Shown here: one piece after another, positions 37,664-51,039 of the stretch | Numbering within the stretch: position 1 is the stretch's first letter | How the letters are laid out: every line of letters starts with the position of its first letter | Origin: Auanema rhodensis | Taxonomy: Eukaryota > Nematoda > Chromadorea > Rhabditida > Rhabditidae | NCBI GenBank assembly: GCA_964057225.1 | Contig: OZ059894.1 | Span: forward strand, 24,148,476-24,212,475 | DNA: 64,000 bases | Direction: 5' to 3' | The notes under the pieces: model-generated | Database searches by the model: none | What the model was told of the DNA's origin: nothing | What the model saw: the letters and a program-made list of their open reading frames with translations, nothing else | Translations under genes and position numbers: made by a program

Positions 37664-39599
37664 TGAAAGATAAAGAGATGCGGTTTTCAAAATTAGATTC
37701 CCCATGTCCATATTAGTCTAAAAACAAATTTTTATTGATATTGGTTCATGGTAACCATGACTTTGAAATTTACGTGAACTTTAATTTATGCTAATTAAAT
37801 GTACACGTGATGTGCACTTGGTATGTAACTCGCTTCACGTGAAAGATAAAGAGATGCGGTTTTCAAAATTAGATTCCCCATGTCCATATTAGTCTAAAAA
37901 CAAATTTTTATTGATATTGGTTCATGGTAACCATGACTTTGAAATTTACGTGAACTTTAATTTATGCTAATTAAATGTACACGTGATGTGCACTTGGTAT
38001 GTAACTCGCTTCACGTGAAAGATAAAGAGATGCGGTTTTCAAAATTAGATTCCCCATGTCCATATTAGTCTAAAAACAAATTTTTATTGATATTGGTTCA
38101 TGGTAACCATGACTTTGAAATTTACGTGAACTTTAATTTATGCTAATTAAATGTACACGTGATGTGCACTTGGTATGTAACTCGCTTCACGTGAAAGATA
38201 AAGAGATGCGGTTTTCAAAATTAAATTTCCCATGTCCATATTAGTCTAAAAACAAATTTTTATTGATATTGGTGCATGGTAACCATGACTTTGAAATTTA
38301 CGTGAACTTTAATTTATGCTAATTAAATGTACACGTGATGTGCACTTGGTATGTAACTCGCTTCACGTGAAAGATAAAGAGATGCGGTTTTCAAAATTAG
38401 ATTCCCCATGTCCATATTAGTCTAAAAACAAATTTTTATTGATATTGGTTCATGGTAACCATGACTTTGAAATTTACGTGAACTTTAATTTATGCTAATT
38501 AAATGTACACGTGATGTGCACTTGGTATGTAACTCGCTTCACGTGAAAGATAAAGAGATGCGGTTTTCAAAATTAAATTTCCCATGTCCATATTAGTCTA
38601 AAAACAAATTTTTATTGATATTGGTGCATGGTAACCATGACTTTGAAATTTACGTGAACTTTAATTTATGCTAATTAAATGTACACGTGATGTGCACTTG
38701 GTATGTAACTCGCTTCACGTGAAAGATAAAGAGATGCGGTTTTCAAAATTAGATTCCCCATGTCCATATTAGTCTAAAAACAAATTTTTATTGATATTGG
38801 TTCATGGTAACCATGACTTTGAAATTTACGTGAACTTTAATTTATGCTAATTAAATGTACACGTGATGTGCACTTGGTATGTAACTCGCTTCACGTGAAA
38901 GATAAAGAGATGCGGTTTTCAAAATTAAATTTCCCATGTCCATATTAGTCTAAAAACAAATTTTTATTGATATTGGTTCATGGTAACCATGACTTTGAAA
39001 TTTACGTGAACTTTAATTTATGCTAATTAAATGTACACGTGATGTGCACTTGGTATGTAACTCGCTTCACGTGAAAGATAAAGAGATGCGGTTTTCAAAC
39101 TTAGATTCCCCATGTCCATATTAGTCTAAAAACAAATTTTTATTGATATTGGTTCATGGTAACCATGACTTTGAAATTTACGTGAACTTTAATTTATGCT
39201 AATTAAATGTACACGTGATGTGCACTTGGTATGTAACTCGCTTCACGTGAAAGATAAAGAGATGCGGTTTTCAAAATTAAATTTCCCATGTCCATATTAG
39301 TCTAAAAACAAATTTTTATTGATATTGGTGCATGGTAACCATGACTTTGAAATTTACGTGAACTTTAATTTATGCTAATTAAATGTACACGTGATGTGCA
39401 CTTGGTATGTAACTCGCTTCACGTGAAAGATAAAGAGATGCGGTTTTCAAAATTAGATTCCCCATGTCCATATTAGTCTAAAAACAAATTTTTATTGATA
39501 TTGGTTCATGGTAACCATGACTTTGAAATTTACGTGAACTTTAATTTATGCTAATTAAATGTACACGTGATGTGCACTTGGTATGTAACTCGCTTCACG
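37664..39599 (+). repeat. T/A alternating stretch (352-bp dimer)
   Basis: Order: T, T, T, A, T, A, T, A-like, T, A, T. From 38016 to 39599 T and A units alternate, a two-unit HOR. The unit at 38896 has 33A and 37T but 83T instead of the 83G seen in every other A unit I checked, so it reads as an A/T hybrid. The following T unit has private caaactt near 39100. This is the simplest HOR of the window. Confidence 0.82.
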
Positions 39600-40303
39600 T
39601 GAAAGATAAAGAGATGCGGTTTTCAAAATTAGATTCCCCATGTCCATATTAGTCTAAAAACAAATTTTTATTGATATTGGTGCATGGTAACCATGACTTT
39701 GAAATTTACGTGAACTTTAATTTATGCTAATTAAATGTACACGTGATGTGCACTTGGTATGTAACTCGCTTCACGTGAAAGATAAAGAAATGCGGTTTTC
39801 AAAATTAGATTCCCCATGTCCATATTAGTCTAAAAACAAATTTTTATTGATATTGGTTCATGGTAACCATGACTTTGAAATTTACGTGAACTTCAATTTA
39901 TGCTAATTAAATGTACACGTGATGTGCACTTGGTATGTAACTCGCTTCACGTGAAAGATGAAGAGATGCGGTTTTCAAAATTAGATTCCCTATGTCCATA
40001 TTAGTCTAAAAACAAATTTTTATTGATATTGGTTCATGGTAACCATGACTTTGAAATTTACGTGAACTTTAATTTATGCTAATTAAATGTACACGTGATG
40101 TGCACTTGGTATGTAACTCGCTTCACGTGAAAGATAAAGAGATGCGGTTTTCAAAATTAGATTCCCCATGTCCATATTAGTCTAAAAACAAATTTTTATT
40201 GATATTGGTGCATGGTAACCATGACTTTGAAATTTACGTGAACTTTAATTTATGCTAATTAAATGTACACGTGATGTGCACTTGGTATGTAACTCGCTTC
40301 ACG
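39600..40303 (+). repeat. Four linking units before the 15-unit repeat
   Basis: Order: G, S with 14A, D, G. The S unit at 39776 joins 14A, elsewhere seen with 156C G units, to 119C, so it may be a hybrid. The S-D pair here is a shortened relative of the cassette starting directly after it at 40304. Confidence 0.7.
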
Positions 40304-42943
40304 TGAAAGATAAAGAGATGCGGTTTTCAAAATTAGATTCCCCATGTCCATATTAGTCTAAAAACAAATTTTTATTGATATTGGTTCATGGTAACCATGA
40401 CTTTGAAATTTACGTGAACTTCAATTTATGCTAATTAAATGTACACGTGATGTGCACTTGGTATGTAACTCGCTTCACGTGAAAGATGAAGAGATGCGGT
40501 TTTCAAAATTAGATTCCCTATGTCCATATTAGTCTAAAAACAAATTTTTATTGATATTGGTTCATGGTAACCATGACTTTGAAATTTACGTGAACTTTAA
40601 TTTATGCTAATTAAATGTACACGTGATGTGCACTTGGTATGTAACTCGCTTCACGTGAAAGATAAAGAGATGCGGTTTTCAAAATTAGATTCCCCATGTC
40701 CATATTAGTCTAAAAACAAATTTCTATTGATATTGGTGCATGGTAACCATGACTTTGAAATTTACGTGAACTTTAATTTATGCTAATTAAATGTACACGT
40801 GATGTGCACTTGGTATGTAACTCGCTTCACGTGAAAGATAAAAAGATGCGGTTTTCAAAATTAAATTTCCCATGTCCATATTAGTCTAAAAAAAAATTTT
40901 TATTGATATTGGTGCATGGTAACCATGACTTTGAAATTTACGTGAACTTTAATTTATGCTAATTAAATGTACACGTGATGTGCACTTGGTATGTAATTCG
41001 CTTCACGTGAAAGATAAAGAGATGCGGTTTTCAAAATTAGATTCCCCATGTCCATATTAGTCTAAAAACAAATTTTTATTGATATTGGTTCATGGTAACC
41101 ATGACTTTGAAATTTACGTGAACTTTAATTTATGCTAATTAAATGTACACGTGATGTGCACTTGGTATGTAACTCGCTTCACGTGAAAGATAAAGAGATG
41201 CCGTTTTCAAAATTAGATTCCCCATGTCCATATTAGTCTAAAAACAAATTTTTATTGATATTGGTGCATGGTAACCATGACTTTGAAATTTACGTGAACT
41301 TTAATTTATGCTAATTAAATGTACACGTGATGTGCACTTGGTATGTAACTCGCTTCACGTGAAAGATGAAGAGATGCGGTTTTCAAAATTAAATTTCCCA
41401 TGTCCATATTAGTCTAAAAACAAATTTTTATTGATATTGGTGCATGGTAACCATGACTTTGAAATTTACGTGAACTTTAATTTATGCTAATTAAATGTAC
41501 ACGTGATGTGCACTTGGTATGTAACTCGCTTCACGTGAAAGATAAAGAGATGCGGTTTTCAAAATTAGATTCCCCATGTCCATATTAGTCTAAAAACAAA
41601 TTTTTATTGATATTGGTTCATGGTAACCATGACTTTGAAATTTACGTGAACTTTAATTTATGCTAATTAAATGTACACGTGATGTGCACTTGGTATGTAA
41701 CTCGCTTCACGTGAAAGATAAAGAGATGCGGTTTCCAAAATTAGATTCCCCATGTCCATATTAGTCTAAAAAAAAATTTTTATTGATATTGGTTCATGGT
41801 AACCATGACTTTGAAATTTACGTGAACTTTAATTTATGCTAATTAAATGTACACGTGATGTGCACTTGGTATGTAACTCGCTTCACGTGAAAGATAAAGA
41901 GATGCCGTTTTCAAAATTAGATTCCTCATGTCCATATTAGTCTAAAAACAAATTTTTATTGATATTGGTGCATGGTAACCATGACTTTGAAATTTACGTG
42001 AACTTTAATTTATGCTAATTAAATGTACACGTGATGTGCACTTGGTATGTAACTCGCTTCACGTGAAAGATAAAGAGATGCCGTTTTCAAAATTAGATTC
42101 CTCATGTCCATATTAGTCTAAAAACAAATTTTTATTGATATTGGTGCATGGTAACCATGACTTTGAAATTTACGTGAACTTTAATTTATGCTAATTAAAT
42201 GTACACGTGATGTGCACTTGGTATGTAATTCGCTTCACGTGAAAGATAAAGAGATGCGGTTTTCAAAATTAGATTCCCCATGTCCATATTAGTCTAAAAA
42301 CAAATTTTTATTGATATTGGTTCATGGTAACCATGACTTTGAAATTTACGTGAACTTTAATTTATGCTAATTAAATGTACACGTGATGTGCACTTGGTAT
42401 GTAACTCGCTTCACGTGAAAGATAAAGAGATGCGGTTTTCAAAATTAGATTCCCCATGTCCATATTAGTCTAAAAACAAATTTTTATTGATATTGGTGCA
42501 TGGTAACCATGACTTTGAAATTTACGTGAACTTTAATTTATGCTAATTAAATGTACACGTGATGTGCACTTGGTATGTAACTCGCTTCACGTGAAAGATG
42601 AAGAGATGCGGTTTTCAAAATTAAATTTCCCATGTCCATATTAGTCTAAAAACAAATTTTTATTGATATTGGTGCATGGTAACCATGACTTTGAAATTTA
42701 CGTGAACTTTAATTTATGCTAATTAAATGTACACGTGATGTGCACTTGGTATGTAACTCGCTTCACGTGAAAGATAAAGAGATGCGGTTTTCAAAATTAG
42801 ATTCCCCATGTCCATATTAGTCTAAAAACAAATTTTTATTGATATTGGTTCATAGTAACCATGACTTTGAAATTTACGTGAACATTAATTTATGCTAATT
42901 AAATGTACACGTGATGTGCACTTGGTATGTAACTCGCTTCACG
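40304..42943 (+). repeat. 15-unit HOR, copy 1
   Basis: Order: S, D, F, A*(166T), T, G(19C only), A(9G), T, T(24C,62A), P, P(166T), T, G, A(9G), T(87A,117A). The first 12 units match 42944-45055 at a 2640-bp offset (S markers at 40422 and 43062). Differences in the match are 19C at 41184, 166T in the P unit at 42064, 18A in the later copy at 44880, and the 24C+62A start of the later copy. The unit at 42768 introduces the linked pair catagtaacc and gaacattaat used by later repeats. Confidence 0.86.
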
Positions 42944-45583
42944 TGAAAGATAAAGAGATGCGGTTTCCAAAATTAGATTCCCCATGTCCATATTAGTCTA
43001 AAAAAAAATTTTTATTGATATTGGTTCATGGTAACCATGACTTTGAAATTTACGTGAACTTCAATTTATGCTAATTAAATGTACACGTGATGTGCACTTG
43101 GTATGTAACTCGCTTCACGTGAAAGATGAAGAGATGCGGTTTTCAAAATTAGATTCCCTATGTCCATATTAGTCTAAAAACAAATTTTTATTGATATTGG
43201 TTCATGGTAACCATGACTTTGAAATTTACGTGAACTTTAATTTATGCTAATTAAATGTACACGTGATGTGCACTTGGTATGTAACTCGCTTCACGTGAAA
43301 GATAAAGAGATGCGGTTTTCAAAATTAGATTCCCCATGTCCATATTAGTCTAAAAACAAATTTCTATTGATATTGGTGCATGGTAACCATGACTTTGAAA
43401 TTTACGTGAACTTTAATTTATGCTAATTAAATGTACACGTGATGTGCACTTGGTATGTAACTCGCTTCACGTGAAAGATAAAAAGATGCGGTTTTCAAAA
43501 TTAAATTTCCCATGTCCATATTAGTCTAAAAAAAAATTTTTATTGATATTGGTGCATGGTAACCATGACTTTGAAATTTACGTGAACTTTAATTTATGCT
43601 AATTAAATGTACACGTGATGTGCACTTGGTATGTAATTCGCTTCACGTGAAAGATAAAGAGATGCGGTTTTCAAAATTAGATTCCCCATGTCCATATTAG
43701 TCTAAAAACAAATTTTTATTGATATTGGTTCATGGTAACCATGACTTTGAAATTTACGTGAACTTTAATTTATGCTAATTAAATGTACACGTGATGTGCA
43801 CTTGGTATGTAACTCGCTTCACGTGAAAGATAAAGAGATGCGGTTTTCAAAATTAGATTCCCCATGTCCATATTAGTCTAAAAACAAATTTTTATTGATA
43901 TTGGTGCATGGTAACCATGACTTTGAAATTTACGTGAACTTTAATTTATGCTAATTAAATGTACACGTGATGTGCACTTGGTATGTAACTCGCTTCACGT
44001 GAAAGATGAAGAGATGCGGTTTTCAAAATTAAATTTCCCATGTCCATATTAGTCTAAAAACAAATTTTTATTGATATTGGTGCATGGTAACCATGACTTT
44101 GAAATTTACGTGAACTTTAATTTATGCTAATTAAATGTACACGTGATGTGCACTTGGTATGTAACTCGCTTCACGTGAAAGATAAAGAGATGCGGTTTTC
44201 AAAATTAGATTCCCCATGTCCATATTAGTCTAAAAACAAATTTTTATTGATATTGGTTCATGGTAACCATGACTTTGAAATTTACGTGAACTTTAATTTA
44301 TGCTAATTAAATGTACACGTGATGTGCACTTGGTATGTAACTCGCTTCACGTGAAAGATAAAGAGATGCGGTTTCCAAAATTAGATTCCCCATGTCCATA
44401 TTAGTCTAAAAAAAAATTTTTATTGATATTGGTTCATGGTAACCATGACTTTGAAATTTACGTGAACTTTAATTTATGCTAATTAAATGTACACGTGATG
44501 TGCACTTGGTATGTAACTCGCTTCACGTGAAAGATAAAGAGATGCCGTTTTCAAAATTAGATTCCTCATGTCCATATTAGTCTAAAAACAAATTTTTATT
44601 GATATTGGTGCATGGTAACCATGACTTTGAAATTTACGTGAACTTTAATTTATGCTAATTAAATGTACACGTGATGTGCACTTGGTATGTAACTCGCTTC
44701 ACGTGAAAGATAAAGAGATGCCGTTTTCAAAATTAGATTCCTCATGTCCATATTAGTCTAAAAACAAATTTTTATTGATATTGGTGCATGGTAACCATGA
44801 CTTTGAAATTTACGTGAACTTTAATTTATGCTAATTAAATGTACACGTGATGTGCACTTGGTATGTAACTCGCTTCACGTGAAAGATAAAGAGATGAGGT
44901 TTTCAAAATTAGATTCCCCATGTCCATATTAGTCTAAAAACAAATTTTTATTGATATTGGTTCATGGTAACCATGACTTTGAAATTTACGTGAACTTTAA
45001 TTTATGCTAATTAAATGTACACGTGATGTGCACTTGGTATGTAACTCGCTTCACGTGAAAGATAAAAAGATGCGGTTTTCAAAATTAAATTTCCCATGTC
45101 CATATTAGTCTAAAAAAAAATTTTTATTGATATTGGTGCATGGTAACCATGACTTTGAAATTTACGTGAACTTTAATTTATGCTAATTAAATGTACACGT
45201 GATGTGCACTTGGTATGTAATTCGCTTCACGTGAAAGATAAAGAGATGCGGTTTTCAAAATTAGATTCCCCATGTCCATATTAGTCTAAAAACAAATTTT
45301 TATTGATATTGGTTCATGGTAACCATGACTTTGAAATTTACGTGAACTTTAATTTATGCTAATTAAATGTACACGTGATGTGCACTTGGTATGTAACTCG
45401 CTTCACGTGAAAGATGAAGAGATGCGGTTTTCAAAATTAAATTTCCCATGTCCATATTAGTCTAAAAACAAATTTTTATTGATATTGGTGCATGGTAACC
45501 ATGACTTTGAAATTTACGTGAACTTTAATTTATGCTAATTAAATGTACACGTGATGTGCACTTGGTATGTAACTCGCTTCACG
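42944..45583 (+). repeat. 15-unit HOR, copy 2
   Basis: The first unit (42944) combines 24C+62A with 119C, features otherwise found in different unit types, so it marks an exchange point between a 24C/62A T unit and an S unit. D, F, A*(166T), T, G, A(9G), T, T(24C,62A), P, P, T(18A) follow, matching copy 1. From 45056 the order departs: A*(166T), T, A(9G). The 18A marker (gatgagg) first appears at 44897 and recurs at 46129 and 47713. Confidence 0.85.
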
Positions 45584-46815
45584 TGAAAGATAAAGAGATG
45601 CGGTTTTCAAAATTAGATTCCCCATGTCCATATTAGTCTAAAAACAAATTTTTATTGATATTGGTTCATAGTAACCATGACTTTGAAATTTACGTGAACA
45701 TTAATTTATGCTAATTAAATGTACACGTGATGTGCACTTGGTATGTAACTCGCTTCACGTGAAAGATAAAGAGATGCGGTTTCCAAAATTAGATTCCCCA
45801 TGTCCATATTAGTCTAAAAAAAAATTTTTATTGATATTGGTTCATGGTAACCATGACTTTGAAATTTACGTGAACTTTAATTTATGCTAATTAAATGTAC
45901 ACGTGATGTGCACTTGGTATGTAACTCGCTTCACGTGAAAGATAAAGAGATGCCGTTTTCAAAATTAGATTCCTCATGTCCATATTAGTCTAAAAACAAA
46001 TTTTTATTGATATTGGTGCATGGTAACCATGACTTTGAAATTTACGTGAACTTTAATTTATGCTAATTAAATGTACACGTGATGTGCACTTGGTATGTAA
46101 CTCGCTTCACGTGAAAGATAAAGAGATGAGGTTTTCAAAATTAGATTCCCCATGTCCATATTAGTCTAAAAACAAATTTTTATTGATATTGGTTCATGGT
46201 AACCATGACTTTGAAATTTACGTGAACTTTAATTTATGCTAATTAAATGTACACGTGATGTGCACTTGGTATGTAACTTGCTTCACGTGAAAGATAAAGA
46301 GATGCGGTTTTCAAAATTAGATTCCCCATGTCCATATTAGTCTAAAAACAAATTTTTATTGATATTGGTTCATGGTAACCATGACTTTGAAATTTACGTG
46401 AACTTTAATTTATGCTAATTAAATGTACACGTGATGTGCACTTGGTATGTAACTCGCTTCACGTGAAAGATAAAGAGATGCGGTTTTCAAAATTAGATTC
46501 CCCATGTCCATATTAGTCTAAAAACGAATTTTTATTGATATTGGTGCATGGTAACCATGACTTTGAAATTTACGTGAACTTTAGTTTATGCTAATTAAAT
46601 GTACACGTGATGTGCACTTGGTATGTAACTCGCTTCACGTGAAAGATAAAGAGATGCGGTTTTCAAAATTAGATTCCCCATGTCCATATTAGTCTAAAAA
46701 CAAATTTTTATTGATATTGGTGCATGGTAACCATGACTTTGAAATTTACGTGAACTTTAATTTATGCTAATTAAATGTACACGTGATGTGCACTTGGTAT
46801 GTAATTCGCTTCACG
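45232..46815 (+). repeat. 9-unit HOR, copy 1 (1584-bp spacing)
   Basis: Order: T, A(9G), T(87A,117A), T(24C,62A), P, T(18A,168T), T, G(63G,121G), G(166T). The first eight units recur at 46816-48223. Marker pairs 1584 bp apart are catagtaacc (45670/47254), gatgagg (46129/47713), gtaacttgc and tttagtttatg (46584/48168). The ninth unit (46640) has no match in copy 2, where an S unit begins the next cassette. Confidence 0.9.
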
Positions 46816-48223
46816 TGAAAGATAAAGAGATGCGGTTTTCAAAATTAGATTCCCCATGTCCATATTAGTCTAAAAACAAATTTTTATTGATATTGGTTCA
46901 TGGTAACCATGACTTTGAAATTTACGTGAACTTTAATTTATGCTAATTAAATGTACACGTGATGTGCACTTGGTATGTAACTCGCTTCACGTGAAAGATG
47001 AAGAGATGCGGTTTTCAAAATTAAATTTCCCATGTCCATATTAGTCTAAAAACAAATTTTTATTGATATTGGTGCATGGTAACCATGACTTTGAAATTTA
47101 CGTGAACTTTAATTTATGCTAATTAAATGTACACGTGATGTGCACTTGGTATGTAACTCGCTTCACGTGAAAGATAAAGAGATGCGGTTTTCAAAATTAG
47201 ATTCCCCATGTCCATATTAGTCTAAAAACAAATTTTTATTGATATTGGTTCATAGTAACCATGACTTTGAAATTTACGTGAACATTAATTTATGCTAATT
47301 AAATGTACACGTGATGTGCACTTGGTATGTAACTCGCTTCACGTGAAAGATAAAGAGATGCGGTTTCCAAAATTAGATTCCCCATGTCCATATTAGTCTA
47401 AAAAAAAATTTTTATTGATATTGGTTCATGGTAACCATGACTTTGAAATTTACGTGAACTTTAATTTATGCTAATTAAATGTACACGTGATGTGCACTTG
47501 GTATGTAACTCGCTTCACGTGAAAGATAAAGAGATGCCGTTTTCAAAATTAGATTCCTCATGTCCATATTAGTCTAAAAACAAATTTTTATTGATATTGG
47601 TGCATGGTAACCATGACTTTGAAATTTACGTGAACTTTAATTTATGCTAATTAAATGTACACGTGATGTGCACTTGGTATGTAACTCGCTTCACGTGAAA
47701 GATAAAGAGATGAGGTTTTCAAAATTAGATTCCCCATGTCCATATTAGTCTAAAAACAAATTTTTATTGATATTGGTTCATGGTAACCATGACTTTGAAA
47801 TTTACGTGAACTTTAATTTATGCTAATTAAATGTACACGTGATGTGCACTTGGTATGTAACTTGCTTCACGTGAAAGATAAAGAGATGCGGTTTTCAAAA
47901 TTAGATTCCCCATGTCCATATTAGTCTAAAAACAAATTTTTATTGATATTGGTTCATGGTAACCATGACTTTGAAATTTACGTGAACTTTAATTTATGCT
48001 AATTAAATGTACACGTGATGTGCACTTGGTATGTAACTCGCTTCACGTGAAAGATAAAGAGATGCGGTTTTCAAAATTAGATTCCCCATGTCCATATTAG
48101 TCTAAAAACGAATTTTTATTGATATTGGTGCATGGTAACCATGACTTTGAAATTTACGTGAACTTTAGTTTATGCTAATTAAATGTACACGTGATGTGCA
48201 CTTGGTATGTAACTCGCTTCACG
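46816..48223 (+). repeat. 9-unit HOR, copy 2 (8 matching units)
   Basis: Matches 45232-46639 unit for unit by eye, including the rare 87A, 117A, 18A, 168T, 63G and 121G changes. It runs directly into the S-D pair at 48224. Its last two units (T at 47872 and G(63G,121G) at 48048) are also the start of the nonamer cassette that recurs at 52448 and 61776, so two repeat systems overlap here. Confidence 0.88.
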
Positions 48224-49455
48224 TGAAAGATAAAGAGATGCGGTTTTCAAAATTAGATTCCCCATGTCCATATTAGTCTAAAAACAAATTTTTATTGATA
48301 TTGGTTCATGGTAACCATGACTTTGAAATTTACGTGAACTTCAATTTATGCTAATTAAATGTACACGTGATGTGCACTTGGTATGTAACTCGCTTCACGT
48401 GAAAGATGAAGAGATGCGGTTTTCAAAATTAGATTCCCTATGTCCATATTAGTCTAAAAACAAATTTTTATTGATATTGGTTCATGGTAACCATGACTTT
48501 GAAATTTACGTGAACTTTAATTTATGCTAATTAAATGTACACGTGATGTGCACTTGGTATGTAACTCGCTTCACGTGAAAGATAAAGAGATGCGGTTTTC
48601 AAAATTAGATTCCCCATGTCCATATTAGTCTAAAAACAAATTTTTATTGATATTGGTGCATGGTAACCATGACTTTGAAATTTACGTGAACTTTAATTTA
48701 TGCTAATTAAATGTACACGTGATGTGCACTTGGTATGTAACTCGCTTCACGTGAAAGATAAAAAGATGCGGTTTTCAAAATTAAATTTCCCATGTCCATA
48801 TTAGTCTAAAAACAAATTTTTATTGATATTGGTGCATGGTAACCATGACTTTGAAATTTACTTGAACTTTAATTTATGCTAATTAAATGTACACGTGATG
48901 TGCACTTGGTATGTAACTCGCTTCACGTGAAAGATAAAGAGATGCGGTTTTCAAAATTAGATTCCCCATGTCCATATTAGTCTAAAAACAAATTTTTATT
49001 GATATTGGTTCATGGTAACCATGACTTTGAAATTTACGTGAACTTTAATTTATGCTAATTAAATGTACACGTGATGTGCACTTGGTATGTAACTCGCTTC
49101 ACGTGAAAGATAAAGAGATGCGGTTTCCAAAATTAGATTCCCCATGTCCATATTAGTCTAAAAACAAATTTTTATTGATATTGGTGCATGGTAACCATGA
49201 CTTTGAAATTTACGTGAATTTTAATTTATGCTAATTAAATGTACACGTGATGTGCACTTGGTATGTAACTAGCTTCACGTGAAAGATAAAGAGATGCGGT
49301 TTTCAAAACTAGATTCCCCATGTCCATATTAGTCTAAAAACAAATTTTTATTGATATTGGTGCATGGTAACCATGACTTTGAAATTTACGTGAACTTCAA
49401 TTTATGCTAATTAAATGTACACGTGATGTGCACTTGGTATGTAACTCGCTTCACG
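47872..49455 (+). repeat. Nonamer cassette, copy 1 of 3
   Basis: Order: T, G(63G,121G), S, D, G, A with 12A, T, G(24C,116T,168A), S(G). The set recurs at 52448-54031 (offset 4576 bp, 26 units) and 61776-63359 (a further 9328 bp, 53 units). Markers: 63G at 48110, 52686 and 62014; 168A at 49271, 53847 and 63175. Private changes here are tttacttgaac near 48862 and aaaactag in the unit at 49280. Confidence 0.9.
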
Positions 49456-51039
49456 TGAAAGATAAAGAGATGCGGTTTTCAAAATTAGATTCCCCATGTC
49501 CATATTAGTCTAAAAACAAATTTCTATTGATATTGGTGCATGGTAACCATGACTTTGAAATATACGTGAACTTTAATTTATGCTAATTAAATGTACACGT
49601 GATGTGCACTTGGTATGTAATTCGCTTCACGTGAAAGATAAAGAGATGCGGTTTTCAAAATTAGATTCCCCATGTCCATATTAGTCTAAAAACAAATTTT
49701 TATTGATATTGGTTCATGGTAACCATGACTTTGAAATTTACGTGAACTTTAATTTATGCTAATTAAATGTACACGTGATGTGCACTTGGTATGTAACTCG
49801 CTTCACGTGAAAGATAAAGAGATGCGGTTTTCAAAATTAGATTCCCCATGTCCATATTAGTCTAAAAACAAATTTTTATTGATATTGGTGCATGGTAACC
49901 ATGACTTTGAAATTTACGTGAACTTTAATTTATGCTAATTAAATGTACACGTGATGTGCACTTGGTATGTAACTCGCTTCACGTGAAAGATAAAGAGATG
50001 CGGTTTTCAAAATTAAATTTCCCATGTCCATATTAGTCTAAAAACAAATTTTTATTGATATTGGTGCATGGTAACCATGACTTTGAAATTTACGTGAACT
50101 TTAATTTATGCTAATTAAATGTACACGTGATGTGCACTTGGTCTGTAACTCGCTTCACGTGAAAGATAAAGAGATGCCGTTTTCAAAATTAGATTCCTCA
50201 TGTCCATATTAGTCTAAAAACAAATTTTTATTGATATTGGTGCATGGTAACCATGACTTTGAAATTTACGTGAACTTTAATTTATGCTAATTAAATGTAC
50301 ACGTGATGTGCACTTGGTATGTAACTCGCTTCACGTGAAAGATAAAGAGATGCCGTTTTCAAAATTAGATTCCTCATGTCCATATTAGTCTAAAAACAAA
50401 TTTTTATTGATATTGGTGCATGGTAACCATGACTTTGAAATTTACGTGAACTTTAATTTATGCTAATTAAATGTACACGTGATGTGCACTTGGTATGTAA
50501 CTCGCTTCACGTGAAAGATAAAGAGATGCGGTTTTCAAAATTAGATTCCCCATGTCCATATTAGTCTAAAAACAAATTTTTATTGATATTGGTTCATGGT
50601 AACCATGACTTTGAAATTTACGTGAACTTTAATTTATGCTAATTAAATGTACACGTGATGTGCACTTGGTATGTAACTCGCTTCACGTGAAAGATAAAGA
50701 GATGCCGTTTTCAAAATTAGATTCCTCATGTCCATATTAGTCTAAAAACAAATTTTTATTGATATTGGTGCATGGTAACCATGACTTTGAAATTTACGTG
50801 AACTTTAATTTATGCTAATTAAATGTACACGTGATGTGCACTTGGTATGTAACTCGCTTCACGTGAAAGATAAAGAGATGCGGTTTTCAAAATTAGATTC
50901 CCCATGTCCATATTAGTCTAAAAACAAATTTTTATTGATATTGGTTCATGGTAACCATGACTTTGAAATTTACGTGAACTTTAATTTATGCTAATTAAAT
51001 GTACACGTGATGTGCACTTGGTATGTAACTCGCTTCACG
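49456..51039 (+). repeat. Tandem 9-unit HOR, copy 1
   Basis: Order: F(107A,166T), T, G, A with ggtctg, P, P, T, P, T. All nine units recur immediately at 51040-52623. The rare markers gaaatatacg (49562 and 51146) and ggtctgtaac (50143 and 51727) are exactly 1584 bp apart. I saw no difference between the copies by eye, which suggests one of the youngest duplications in the window. Confidence 0.92.
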
